NCBI GenBank assembly: GCA_024509875.1
Contig: JAMPIV010005829.1
Span: 124,001-188,000, forward strand
DNA length: 64,000 nucleotides
From: Oreohelix idahoensis
Taxonomy: Eukaryota > Mollusca > Gastropoda > Stylommatophora > Oreohelicidae
Direction: 5' to 3'
Shown here: positions 1 through 9,888 of the stretch, piece by piece
How the letters are laid out: every line of letters begins with the position of its first letter
Position numbering within the stretch: position 1 is the stretch's first letter
Program-made: the position numbers and the translations under genes
The notes under the pieces: generated by a model
The model's input: the letters and a program-made list of their open reading frames with translations, nothing else
Databases searched by the model: none
What the model was told of the DNA's origin: nothing

Positions 1-384
1 ACTGAAGCTGTAGATCTCATATGAACACTGATTATCATAAAAGATGAGTGATATTTGTGACAATCATGAACCCAAGAAGTGATAACTGTCAAGCAGAGTT
101 TTATGATGACAATTTGCATGATAAACTAGGGAAAGCTATAAAGTGAATAAGACAGTGAAGAAGTCTATTACCCAATAAATTGGAAGAGTCTAAAGAAATG
201 ACATTTTAGTTTAACTTGTAAAAACTGTAATTGATTTTTACCAATTTGGTTTTTATGTAAATATAAATTTTTATCAACAGTCACACACAATCACCACCAT
301 TAGATATATGTAAATAAAGAGGACATATAAATTGTATTCACCAGCTTTATTCAATCAGTATAGTTGATATTGAGTTTGGTTGAA
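1..384. other. No gene seen; AT-rich flank
   Basis: AT-rich sequence with stop codons in all frames. I see no domain, terminal repeat or RNA gene here. Confidence 0.6.
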
Positions 385-522
385 TTGCTATTAATATCAC
401 AGGTGGTCACATAGCGGAGGTGGCGCAGTAAGGTCTGACTGTTTTCTGAATATTTTCAGTCCAGATACTTTCACAGCCGTGACTATCGAGTGATACCAGT
501 GTACTTCTCTGTCACTGGGACC
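385..522 (+). repeat. Repeat X, left half (interrupted by hAT copy 1)
   Basis: This stretch resembles 28155-28286 over its whole length, with shared landmarks AATATCACAG, ACACAGCGG-like, TTTTCAGTCC-like, TCACAGCCGT and TGATACCAGT. In the copy near 28.2 kb the similarity runs on without a break into what here lies at 3771-3825, beyond the transposon. Repeat X is therefore an older dispersed repeat into which hAT copy 1 inserted. Its class is unknown; I see no coding potential. Confidence 0.7.
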
Positions 523-1297
523 CAGGGCCGGCTCAACCGACGGTGCAACACGTGCATTTGCACGGGACGGCAAGATTGGGGGGGGGGGGGGGGGCGGCAA
601 AAATTTGTTTACTTATTTTTACAATCCCGCCAAATATTCCGCTTTGAGATGCCTTTGTACATCCCTGGGAGAATGTCTTTTTGTGATCAGAGATCACGTG
701 ATATACACTGTCTCGGAATTCCCAGTCAGTTCAGTGAGCAGTTTATTTAAAACAGTTTTAATATTCAAATAGATATAACGTCCGATAAAAGACAACAACT
801 ATCAGGTTCCGAATATCGGAAACGGAAACTGGAAAAAAGAACGCGATATTCAAAAACATAGTGGGGCTTTACATAAATATCCAAAAACTGAAACAGCCGA
901 TGTAGGACAGAAGAAAATAAGCAAATGTACCGAAACAAATGATTCTGACCTCATGGCAAGTACTTCTAACTCGGACCCCAGTAACGTAGATATTACTAAC
1001 AATGTCGAAAATGAGACTGATTTGACCGTTTCCAATTCCAGAGATTTAAGTGATGAACTTGAGAGGTACACTGATCCGGCAAGATGGAATCCTTCTTTTA
1101 GCGATACCCAAAGACTGGAAATCGTAAAATAAAGGCCTGCCAGAGAGACCAAAAAATGATTTCGTTTTTCCGCGCAGCTCTAATGGTCGGAAATTTTCAC
1201 AAATTTTTACACTAGGGAGCTAAGTAATGGAGAACATATTAATGATCATGGTTAGTGTATTTAAAAGAAAAAGATTCTGTATTTTGTTTCTGCTGTA

Positions 1298-1820
1298 CTT
1301 CTTTGTACAGCAGAAACAAAAGAGAGAGGTGGGTAAGAAAACGAAGATGGCTGTATACCGCTCCACCCATGTCCCAGTCTTGACATATGGATGCGAGTCA
1401 TGGGCAATGACTACAACCCACAAAAGCCAGATCCAAACCTCAGAAATGAGGTATCTGAGGAAGGTGGTTGAAGTAACAAGAAGAGACATGGTCCGCAACC
1501 AGACGATACGTCAAGGCCTAAAATCCCACCCCCTGCAGACCCAAGCAGAACAGTCCCAACTAAGATGGTTTGGCCATGTCTGCAGAATGGGAGAAGATCG
1601 GCTCCCACGACAACCATGGGAAACAAAAAGCCGGGGATCCAGACCCCCAGGACGACCCAGAGTCCGCTGGGAGGACAACATTAGACAATCTTTGAAGGAC
1701 CGAGGACTAGATTGAAACCAGGCCAGGAGGAAGACAGACGATAGGATAGTCTGGCGCGCTCTCTCTCTTCCAAACCTCTACACCTCACGGTAGAAGGGGA
1801 ACGACTAAGTAAGTAAGTAA
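1298..1820 (+). mobile_element. 5'-truncated RTE-like LINE insertion nested in hAT copy 1
   Basis: The insertion is bounded by a perfect 12-bp target duplication, GTTTCTGCTGTA (1286-1297 and 1821-1832). Hat copy 2 has the uninterrupted site at about 23948. It carries only the last ~130 codons of a LINE ORF2 and ends in an (AAGT)n tail. The same family occurs at 36258-38139 and, inverted, at 4692-4901. Its 5' junction is unusual: 1305-1321 is an exact inverse copy of the flanking target at 1282-1298. Confidence 0.9.
1346..1715 (+). pseudogene. LINE ORF2 C-terminal fragment
   Basis: Encodes the region downstream of the reverse transcriptase: AVYRSTHVPVLTYGCESWA, then QLRWFGHVCRM and GRPRVRWEDNIRQSLKDRGL. 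These are typical of the C-terminal end of RTE-like and related endonuclease-reverse transcriptase LINE proteins. It matches 37680-38045 closely. No catalytic domain remains, because the copy is truncated at its 5' end. It ends in the GLD stop at 1715 because of a base difference from the longer copy, which reads on with WNQARRK-like residues. Confidence 0.85.
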
Positions 1821-3314
1821 GTTTCTGCTGTAAGTTGTTTCCCTGTAATAAAATGTCACTCACTACTGATGGCTATAATGACTGGGGTCATTTGTATGTG
1901 TATCTTAATGAACACGAAAAATCTAAAAACCACTTGGAGTCCCATACATAGTGGATTGAATTATCGTCTAGGCTTAAATCAGTACAGACAATTGATTCAA
2001 TGCAACAAAAGTTATTAAATTCAGAAGTTCGACACTGGAGGAGCATAATAGAACGCCTAATTGCTATTGTCCAGTTCTTGAGATAACAATGCTTGCCATT
2101 TCGTGGAACATCTGATAAATTATATGACCCTAACAATGGAAATTTCTTAAAGCTTGTTGAACTGATTGCCAGATTTGATAGTGCTATGTGTGAATATTTA
2201 ATGAAAGTTAGCTCGTGGATCGACCCAACATTATCTTGGGAAAAAACATTCAAAATGAATTGATTGCTCTTCTCTCTGGAACCATTTAAAAAAAACAGAA
2301 ATAATTTCTATGGTGGAGAAAGCTAAATATTATAGCATAGTTGCAGACTGTACTCCCGATGTAAGTCACATTGAACAATTAACACTAATTGTAAGATTTG
2401 TTAATACGAATCCAGATGACATCAACATTCATAAGCATTTTCTAGGTTTCATTGCTGTAGAAGCCACTACAGGCTCAGCGTTAACCGAATGCATTCTAAG
2501 AAAATTGTCAGACATGAATATTCCAATCGCAAACATCCGTGGCCAGGGGTATGAAAATGGATCAAATATGAAAGGAAAACATTCAGGAGTTCAACAACGT
2601 ATTAGGGACTTGAACCCGAGAGCTTTTTGTATCCCTTGCTGTTCTCATTCTCTCAATTTGGTGGTCAATGATGCCGCGATGACATCTAGAGAAGGGGTTT
2701 TATTTTTTGAAACGGTTCAGAAAATGTATGTATTTTTCTCAGCGTCAACACTGCGTTGGGGAATCCTTAAGAAACATATTACAACTCTAACGCCCAAGCC
2801 ATTAAGTACAACTCGCTGGGAATCTAGAATCGAGGCCATTCGTCCTTTAAGATATTATATTGAGGAATTTTATGATGCATTCATAGAAATTGCTGATGAC
2901 GAGTCAGGAGACAAAATGGCGAGACAGCTTATTAAAACTTATTTACGCTCACCAATGGCCGAAACTAGATTGGAAGGACTTGCCATGATTTCAATTGAAC
3001 ATGAAATCGGTTAAAAATTAGACTACGCAGACCTTATTTCTGATTTTGCAAATATGAAAGCAAGAAAAGTGTCTTTTTAAGCTGTAGATAATTCAAACAA
3101 TATTAATTCAAATAATGTGAAAATAGTGCTAAAAACTATAACATGTACAAACTATAGTTAAGTGTTTGTGACTCAACAGTTCATCGTTTCAAATAAGAAG
3201 AGCATCCCTAATATGTAAGTAATGTAACTACTGTACATTTATTTCATATAATTGTCTCTAAAAAAGTCAATGGTTTATTTTATGACTATAGAGTATTTTC
3301 ATCAATTTATCAAT

Positions 3315-3588
3315 TTTTTTTTTTTTTTTTAACCAGCGGCACTTAGGCTTTCAGCCCTTCGGCCCAATGACATGTCATTGCGAGGCTGGGGAACCTGAGG
3401 ACTTTCCTTCCAACCCGGTCAGGAGCTTCGCTCCTTCCCATCCACAGAGGGTTTATCACAGGAGCCGTTCAGGCTATTCAGTCAAATTTCCGGCCGTAAA
3501 CATTTCTTCAAACGCCGACGCCCGGGTTTGAACCATGAACACCTGGTCGCCAGTACAACGCCGAAGCCATTACACCAGCGCGGCTCCC
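3315..3588 (-). repeat. tRNA-derived SINE (family S1), nested in hAT copy 1
   Basis: Minus-strand SINE of about 274 bp flanked by a 14-bp duplication, ATCAATTTATCAAT (3301-3314 and 3589-3602). Copy 2 has this sequence once, uninterrupted, at about 26150. On the minus strand the head reads CTGGTGTAATGG (A-box-like) and GGTTCAAACCCGGGCG (B-box-like, RNA polymerase III promoter). The body follows, including GACTGAATAGCCTGAACGGC and CCTCTGTGGATGG, and the tail is poly(A), seen as the T run at 3312-3330. A truncated relative sits at 22729-22866. Confidence 0.9.
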
Positions 3589-3770
3589 ATCAATTTATCA
3601 ATACATTATTATTAATGGTACTATTTAAAATTAGGCTTATGGTCATGAAATTAATGTTGAAGCTTGTTTAACATAATGGTTTTAAAAATTTCAAACGTTA
3701 ATTTGAGGTTGGGCTGGGGCGGCAAGGTATGGTATTGCACTGGGCGGCAAAATTCCTAGGGCCGGCCCTG

Positions 3771-3830
3771 CAGGGACCTCACACATTCTGGAGAGAATAC
3801 TATTTCTACTCTAGCACTATCATCTCACAC
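3771..3830 (+). repeat. Repeat X, right half
   Basis: Continuation of the repeat at 385-522 after the transposon. GAGAATACTATTTCTACT and the following bases align with 28303-28333, where the two halves are contiguous. Confidence 0.6.
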
Positions 3831-4683
<853 letters not shown>

Positions 4684-4691
4684 TACACTTA

Positions 4692-4901
4692 ATTACTTAG
4701 TCGTTCCTCTTCTATCGGGAGGTGTAGAGGTTTGAAAGAGATAGCGCCATACTATCGGCTGTCTTCCTGCTGGCCTGGTTCCATTCTAGTCCTCGGTCCT
4801 TCAGAGATTTTCTAAAGTCCTCCCAGCGGACTCTGGGTCGTCCGGGAGGTCTGGATCCCTGGCTCTTAGTTTCCAATACTTGTCGTGGTAGCCAAATTGT
4901 T
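4692..4901 (-). mobile_element. Short 3' end of RTE-like LINE (minus strand)
   Basis: Reverse-complement match to the 3' ends at 1640-1820 and 37930-38139. It shares the GTCCGCTGGGAGGAC-type segment, the CCGAGGACTAGAATGGAACC segment and the AAGT tail. An 8-bp direct repeat TACACTTA (4684-4691 and 4902-4909) probably marks the target duplication. Only about 55 codons of the ORF2 C-terminus survive, with frame damage, and a few bases at the 5' junction (4895-4901) are not explained by the LINE. Confidence 0.8.
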
Positions 4902-4978
4902 TACACTTACCCCAAAATTTTGGGAATACACAATCTCCTTGCACAGATTTAGACAGGACACAGCTCTGTATTAGATGC

Positions 4979-5265
4979 TTCGAAATCACTTAGTTCTGGA
5001 AATTAGAATTAATTCCTCTTGCGGAGGGTGTTCTGCGAAATCCCTGGCCTGGGAAAACTTTTGTTTAATTCCTCTATGACTTGATCTGGGAAATTATAGT
5101 TAATTCCTCTGATGGCGGATGTTCTGCGAAATCACTGATCTGGGAAAACTTTTGTTTAATTCCTCTATGACTTGGTCTGGGAAATTATAGTTAATTCCTC
5201 TGATGGCGGATCTTCTGCGAAATCACTGGCCTGGGAAAACTTTTGTTTAATTCCTCTATGACTTG
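4979..5265. repeat. Minisatellite, ~90-91-bp unit, about three copies
   Basis: Units begin CTGG(G)AAATTA at 4996, 5086 and 5177. Each holds TTAATTCCTCT, CGGA(T/G)(G/C)TTCTGCGAAATC and TGGGAAAACTTTTGTTTAAT. Within a unit the two halves (CTGGGAAATTATAG... and CTGGGAAAACTTTT..., each followed by TTAATTCCTCT) look like older ~45-bp subrepeats. No coding function seen. Confidence 0.9.
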
Positions 5266-6340
5266 TGATCAAATTCCTAACTTTCCAGTCTTGTATTAAA
5301 CATGCGGGTTTACTTGTAAATTCCTAAGTTGCCCAGTACTCGATCTGTTACTTATAGTTGTGGAATTTTTAGGTCCAATGTCTCCTTTTTCTTTCTGGCT
5401 TTTAGGAGTCGCTTGTCTGACGTTTGCGCTGCAGTGTGTGTACTGATTGTGATTTCACTACATTATATCTCACAATCCTCAGTTCAAATTCCAGCTGTGT
5501 TTCCGCCTAATTTTCCAATGAGATACATTGTACATTCCTGCCTCTCAAATCAACCAATCCAATCGAATCTCGTTCAGCACTACGTGGGTGGGGGTGTTTC
5601 TAATTCAGAAAATACCCTAACGTGTTTCAAAATATTAAATTTAATATCCACGCGTGACCTCTTCATATCGTTGCGTCAGACTTCCGCCGGCATCTTGTGC
5701 TTTCTTCACAAACAAATGTTGTACACTGATACTGCCCCGATGCTATCGTCTGCAAATCTTGAGTTTCCAGGCAGATTTATCTGTAATCTCGATACAGAAC
5801 GTACATCGGAAAAGATTACCACATTATCTCCCGTCTTGTGCAAACATAGGGATAGTCGCTAGCCACCTGGACCGTTATGTTCAAAAGGATCAATAGAGAT
5901 GACCATCTCTATCAAATGTGGCCAGACGAATGAAGCGAAAACTTGTCAGTCGCTGATCGGTCAAATTACATGGCGTTATTACAGTTCTGTTTGGGATCAG
6001 CTCAAAGCAAACATGTGAAAATTAAAGATACTCCCGTGGCCGATACTTTCGTAGGGTTGTGGAGTATTAAAGACTTCACCCTACTGATCCAGCATAGAGA
6101 GTAAAATAATGAATGAAAGGGCATAAAAATTATGCTAAATAAAATGAATGAGTAAGAGGAAGAGAAAAATGAAGAAAAAAGTGATACTGAAGGAGTGGAC
6201 GTGAGATCGCACAACCGTATCGTCACAGACCCCCTATCCTACGATATTGGTAAAATATCCAGCGTTGGGCTGTCACATGTCCGTGGGTTTACTGTGCACT
6301 GGTTTTGGTTCTCGGTGCGACAGTTTTTCTCTCCACCTTA
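5266..6340. other. No recognisable gene
   Basis: The longest open frame is 5329-5862 (+, 177 codons). It has no domain I recognise, an unremarkable composition and a second open frame overlapping it, so I do not call it a gene. The rest is AT-rich and stop-rich. Confidence 0.5.
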
Positions 6341-6360
6341 TCTTGTTGGCGAGCGTTTAA

Positions 6361-6895
6361 ATTGCTCGCTTGGCAATGTGAACAGTTTTACACATACTGA
6401 CGAACGTCTTCCCACCGTTTGGGCAAAACGTATACCTCTTGAAGGTTACTTATAGTAGGTCCCACGGGAACATGTTCCCCCGATGAGGATATATGAGCCG
6501 CTTTCATGAAGGAGGGTCTTAAGGGTAGTGTCGTCCTTCTGCGCTTGCCGTAACTCTGCCTCGCTACATAGAAATGTCGAGATGAGGTACGAGTTATCCA
6601 ATGTTGGCGGTTGGATACTCTGCTCAAACTCTTTCTGGACAGTTTCATCCTTCTTGTTGTCCGGATTATGGCAAACAGAGCAATCTCCCACAAATTGTCT
6701 AACATCGTGTCGCAAACCTGGCCATAAATAATTCAAAGAAATATGCCTTACCAGGGCATATGGACCTTTAATGGGATTGGGTAGGGCTAAATGCATTTCT
6801 TGCATTAGGCGGGTGGGAAAGGGAGCGGGACAACTAACTGCCCCTTATTCCCCACACGTCTATAGACCAAACCTTTATCCCAGTAAATGCTCCCT
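6361..6895 (-). pseudogene. Tandem integrase-type H2C2 zinc-binding modules (Gypsy pol relic)
   Basis: The first module begins just upstream with GLVYRRVGNKGQLVVP (one frame off the protease, so a frameshift lies near 6890). It continues MQEMHLALPNP, RHISLNYLWPGLRHDVRQF and GDCSVCHN, the His-His-Cys-Cys pattern that precedes integrase cores. A second AELRQAQKDDTTLK linker follows at about 6510-6545, echoing ELKQAQRADNMLK before the first module. Then, in another frame, comes VLPKRWEDVRQYV, a stop, and NCSHCQASN (about 6361-6445). So the linker plus zinc module is present twice. No DDE integrase core follows. Confidence 0.72.
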
Positions 6896-7454
6896 GAGGA
6901 GTATGGGAGTAATTGCCACACAATTTAGAAAAGTAAGGCTTTAGCATGTTATCGGCCCTTTGTGCCTGCTTCAGCTCCGAAATATTCGGGTCGTTTAAAG
7001 ATAAGAGCTCTGGGGCCGCTGGGGCGTTTCCTGTGTTCTCCCTCTCTTGTTTCGACTTGGAGTCACGTGAGGGATCTCCAGGAAACACATATTTCCTCCC
7101 TAGAATGAGAGGGTAGACTAAATCATCTACAACTGCGGCATTGATTTTGCCCCATACATATCGGGTTGAAACATCAATTTCCGTAACTGGAAGAGTCATA
7201 TGCATTATGCTCTTCCGGGGCCACTGTATGTCTACAGTTTCACCAGTGTACTGGTGGGCCTTCACCAAAGACGAGGAAACCAAAGCGGAATATTCGAAAC
7301 CCGAATCATACAAGCACCGTATGGTTTGGTTACCCACGGTTACTTGCTCCGTAATAGAAGGGTGGCTGGAATTTTGTTCATATACCTTGGGGTCCTGTTT
7401 CCCTATCGGCCCCCTGATCAGGCAAGCAACATTATAAGGGCCTGTCTTAGGCGT
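6896..7454 (-). pseudogene. Retroviral-type aspartic protease region (Gypsy pol)
   Basis: The active-site motif reads CLYDSGFEYSALVSSSLV, where the canonical DTG triad is DSG, an allowed form. About 65 residues later YPLILGRKYVF matches the flap-to-C-terminal motif (hydrophobic-ILG). The polyprotein linker SLNDPNISELKQAQRADNML follows. The segment is in the same frame as the Gag end at 7458-7815, separated by one in-frame stop at 7455-7457. That stop could be a readthrough site or simple decay. The retained frame spans 6834-7454. Confidence 0.78.
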
Positions 7455-7457
7455 CTA

Positions 7458-7815
7458 AGAGTCTGATGAGAAGTGCTTGTCAGATTTGCACGCCTTACAA
7501 TATCGTCTTCCAGTTCCCTGGGCTGAATTGCTCTGTTTCTGCCTATGGTGATCTTGTGGTTGTTGTTGCTGTTGCTGTTGTGCCATGTTGTGTGAGGTAT
7601 TGGTCGTACTCTTGGAGTCAGTGAAGGGGCGCTCCTCTCGTTTGGGGTGACTATCGTGTGGGCGCTTTTTAGTCGGGTTTACTTCCGACTGGGCGCTCTG
7701 GTACCGATCAGCAAACAGTACCACCTGATCAAGAGTTTCGGCCCTATGCTCCGCCAGGAACGCTCTCATATCTGGGGTGAGCGAATCCTTGAATTCCAGC
7801 CTATTAATGACGCAA
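7458..7815 (-). pseudogene. Gag C-terminal part with zinc knuckle
   Basis: Encodes LEFKDSLTPDMRAFLAEHR and TLDQVVLFADRYQSAQ, typical of the C-terminal capsid or SCAN-like end of Gypsy Gag. A basic, glutamine-rich segment with a Q8 run follows, then a zinc knuckle CKACKSDKHFSSDS. This is C-x2-C-x4-H, but Ser stands where the last Cys would be. The N-terminal Gag is missing. The glutamine run is encoded by CAA/CAG repeats at about 7558-7580. Confidence 0.75.
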
Positions 7816-9883
7816 TCACTTCTGTTGTTCCCCTTTTATACAGTATAGGTCAGTCCACACAAGACAAAGACCTTAATACTGTGTCTAGTAAATGATAGTA
7901 GACTAAGAGCAGTAAGTACAGGACAGAAGATACTGCCCATGGTTAATTTCCGGTGCTATGTCTTGCGGTTCGCACTAATGACCCGTCATCGAAGCATCAT
8001 TTTTTGGTGATGCCTAGATGGCAGGGAGGATAGTGTGATTCGCTTGCATAGCTAGGCGGGGTTGTCACATGGAAGGTCCTGGTTTGAGTCCTGGTTAAGC
8101 CACTCACGTCTGTTGTTTTTCTGTTGTCTAGTGTTCTACTTCGTTATTTCTTACGAGTGCCTGAAAACATACCTTTATGTTTGCCTAATATTTATTTACT
8201 GTTTAAAGGCCTCGGGTTTACCTTCCTTAAGTGTTATAAACATTACATTACTACGTGGCCGTACTATTTTTTTTTTAAATTTATTATTTTTTTTACTAGC
8301 GATAACTATAAAATAAACGTCCGAGCTTCCATCAGTTGATTGCAACGGCTAACATTAATTAAACTAGCAAGCACGTAATCGTCAGGCCGTTTGAGAGAAC
8401 ACTGGTTCATCTCGGTTTGCGAGAAAAGAGCTTGCGTTAAACTCTGACAGCAACGAGACTACGCGGTTGTGATATGAAAATAAACAAAGAATAAAACCCG
8501 TGGCATGTGAATAGTGAATAATAAACGTAAACCAGTATTTTGCAGGCATTTGTAAGAAGGGAGGGAGGAAAACATTAAACGACAAAAAAGTTCTTAGGTC
8601 AGGAGACTTACTCTTATATCGGTTTACTTAAATTTGAATTTACTGTCAATTCGCGACACATTCCTTTCCTTATTGTTTTAACTTCACTAGATTTTTTAAG
8701 ACAAACTTATCATGACTTGTGGTCAATGCTTGTCGTAGATTTTTGATAGGAAAATTAAGACTTGTGTTGGTCCCTACTGAATAGATTAGAATAAGTGATA
8801 GTCACAGTGAGAGGTAGTAAATAGAAATAGATTTCCACGCGTGAGATGGTAGAAATTTATAGAGGCTGTCCCGAAAATCGAGAATCTCTCTCTCTCTCTT
8901 TCCGCCTATCTTCTACAACAAATCCAGACGAGTCAGACAGTCTATTTAAAAAATATATATATATTAACATATATTTATCCACTCACGTGCACGCACTTAC
9001 AAGTGACGACAGTTAGACACACAGACGTGGGAAAACTATAACAAATGATTATATAGATATTATGGGAACGAACTGACCACCACACTGAAATAAATGTAGG
9101 TATAGTTTAATTATCATAGTAAACTTACATCACAACATACAAAATTCATCAAAAGCATGTACACATAGTCATAAAAATCAAGGAATGCTACAATAGTGAT
9201 AGACCCGTTTGTATGGTCCTTCCCCTGGATATATAGCTCACAGTCCCGTTAGAAGAAGGTGATAACCCCAAAGAGTTACAGATACATTTGATTGAGCCTA
9301 TGGTTTCCCCCTTTTAAGGTATGGACAGACTTGATACTCTGCTTTATTCTAAGGGAAAATATTGTTAGCAATAACTTGCATAAAGAAAGTTACAACGTAG
9401 GTGACTCAACAAAGAACATCCTTCAGTCTACTTTCACTCGGTTCTTTCATCAGGGCCCTGACTCACACAACCTTACCTAAACTCGTGCTGTTGTTCGCCG
9501 TCTGGCGCAAACTTCGGGACACTCACACACTTTTTATGTTTCTGTCGTTTAATGAAGCGGATCCCAGCTCTGCAGATTTGCTTGTTGGTTTCATCAAAAT
9601 GGACCCGGGGAGCGTCTGCTTCATGCGATAGTTATTTCAGACTAAAGTTAGTGTCACTTGACTCACGAGGTAAGAATTAGGCTTAAGCGGGCACACAAAG
9701 GCCCAGTATAAACATTTATTCTTTAAGAAAAACCTGCTAGTGGGATTGGTATTCTGTCTATCTCTGAAGGCACACGCACTGTCAGACAGGTGGTACTTGA
9801 AAACCCACGTGGTTAAAGATATAAAATGTTTATGTTTCTCACAGGTATGTCTCTGTACTAAACGCTGGCAAAATTTGGGTTAC
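7816..9883. other. No gene seen; possible tRNA-like SINE head at 8045-8100
   Basis: About 2 kb without coding signals. At 8048-8096 TAGCTAGGCGGGG and GGTTTGAGTCC resemble pol III A and B boxes and may be a decayed SINE head. No body or tail is clear, so I leave it uncalled. At 9307-9320 a C/T tract, CCCCCTTTTAAGGTATGG, resembles 13437-13454 and may be a polypurine tract relic on the minus strand. Confidence 0.4.
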
Positions 9884-9888
9884 CCCAG

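Larger units (their letters stand above)
778..3080 (+). pseudogene. ZMYM1-like hAT transposase pseudogene (copy 1)
   Basis: Colinear with the transposase of copy 2. The start codon is mutated (ACG at 778-780 where copy 2 has ATG). A premature stop lies near 1130 (EIVK then stop), and the frame is interrupted at 1298-1820 by a LINE insertion. A clean open stretch at 2310-3014 keeps the middle of the hAT catalytic region, with the motif NPRAFCIPCCSHSLNLVV. The reading then jumps at about 2921 from DDESGDKMAR straight to LIKTYLRSPMAETRLEG, so the central ~740 bp are deleted in frame. The tail ends in the hAT C-terminal dimerisation motif. It is dead by several independent lesions. Confidence 0.88.
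523..3770 (+). mobile_element. hAT-family DNA transposon, copy 1 (defective)
   Basis: The element starts CAGGGCCGGCTC and ends GGGCCGGCCCTG, giving ~12-bp terminal inverted repeats of the CAGGG type usual in hAT transposons. It is flanked by 8-bp direct repeats, CTGGGACC (515-522) and CAGGGACC (3771-3778), with one mismatch; 8 bp is the hAT hallmark. Inside are a poly-G run (about 579-595), a decayed ZMYM1-like transposase, a nested LINE end (1298-1820) and a nested SINE (3315-3588). Against copy 2 (22615-26333) it lacks most of the long 5' leader and about 740 bp of the transposase core, between the sites matching 25038 and 25777 of copy 2. It cannot make a functional transposase. Confidence 0.9.
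6361..7815 (-). mobile_element. Gypsy-type LTR retrotransposon fragment: zinc knuckle, protease, two H2C2 modules
   Basis: Minus-strand internal fragment of a Ty3/Gypsy-like element, with no LTRs visible. Reading leftwards from 7815 it encodes the end of Gag with a zinc knuckle, an aspartic protease, an integrase-type H2C2 zinc module and then a second H2C2-like module. No reverse transcriptase lies between protease and the H2C2 modules, as it would in ordinary Gypsy pol. The protease resembles that of the element at 43421-52304 (both have an SSLV...YTGE segment), which suggests one family. Both ends run into unrelated sequence. Confidence 0.82.

Noticed and set aside
5329..5862. 177-codon open frame on the plus strand
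   Set aside because: No domain, no homologous copy in the window and an overlapping alternative frame; likely chance.
8045..8100. Possible tRNA or SINE head
   Set aside because: Only A- and B-box-like matches; no cloverleaf, body or tail could be supported.
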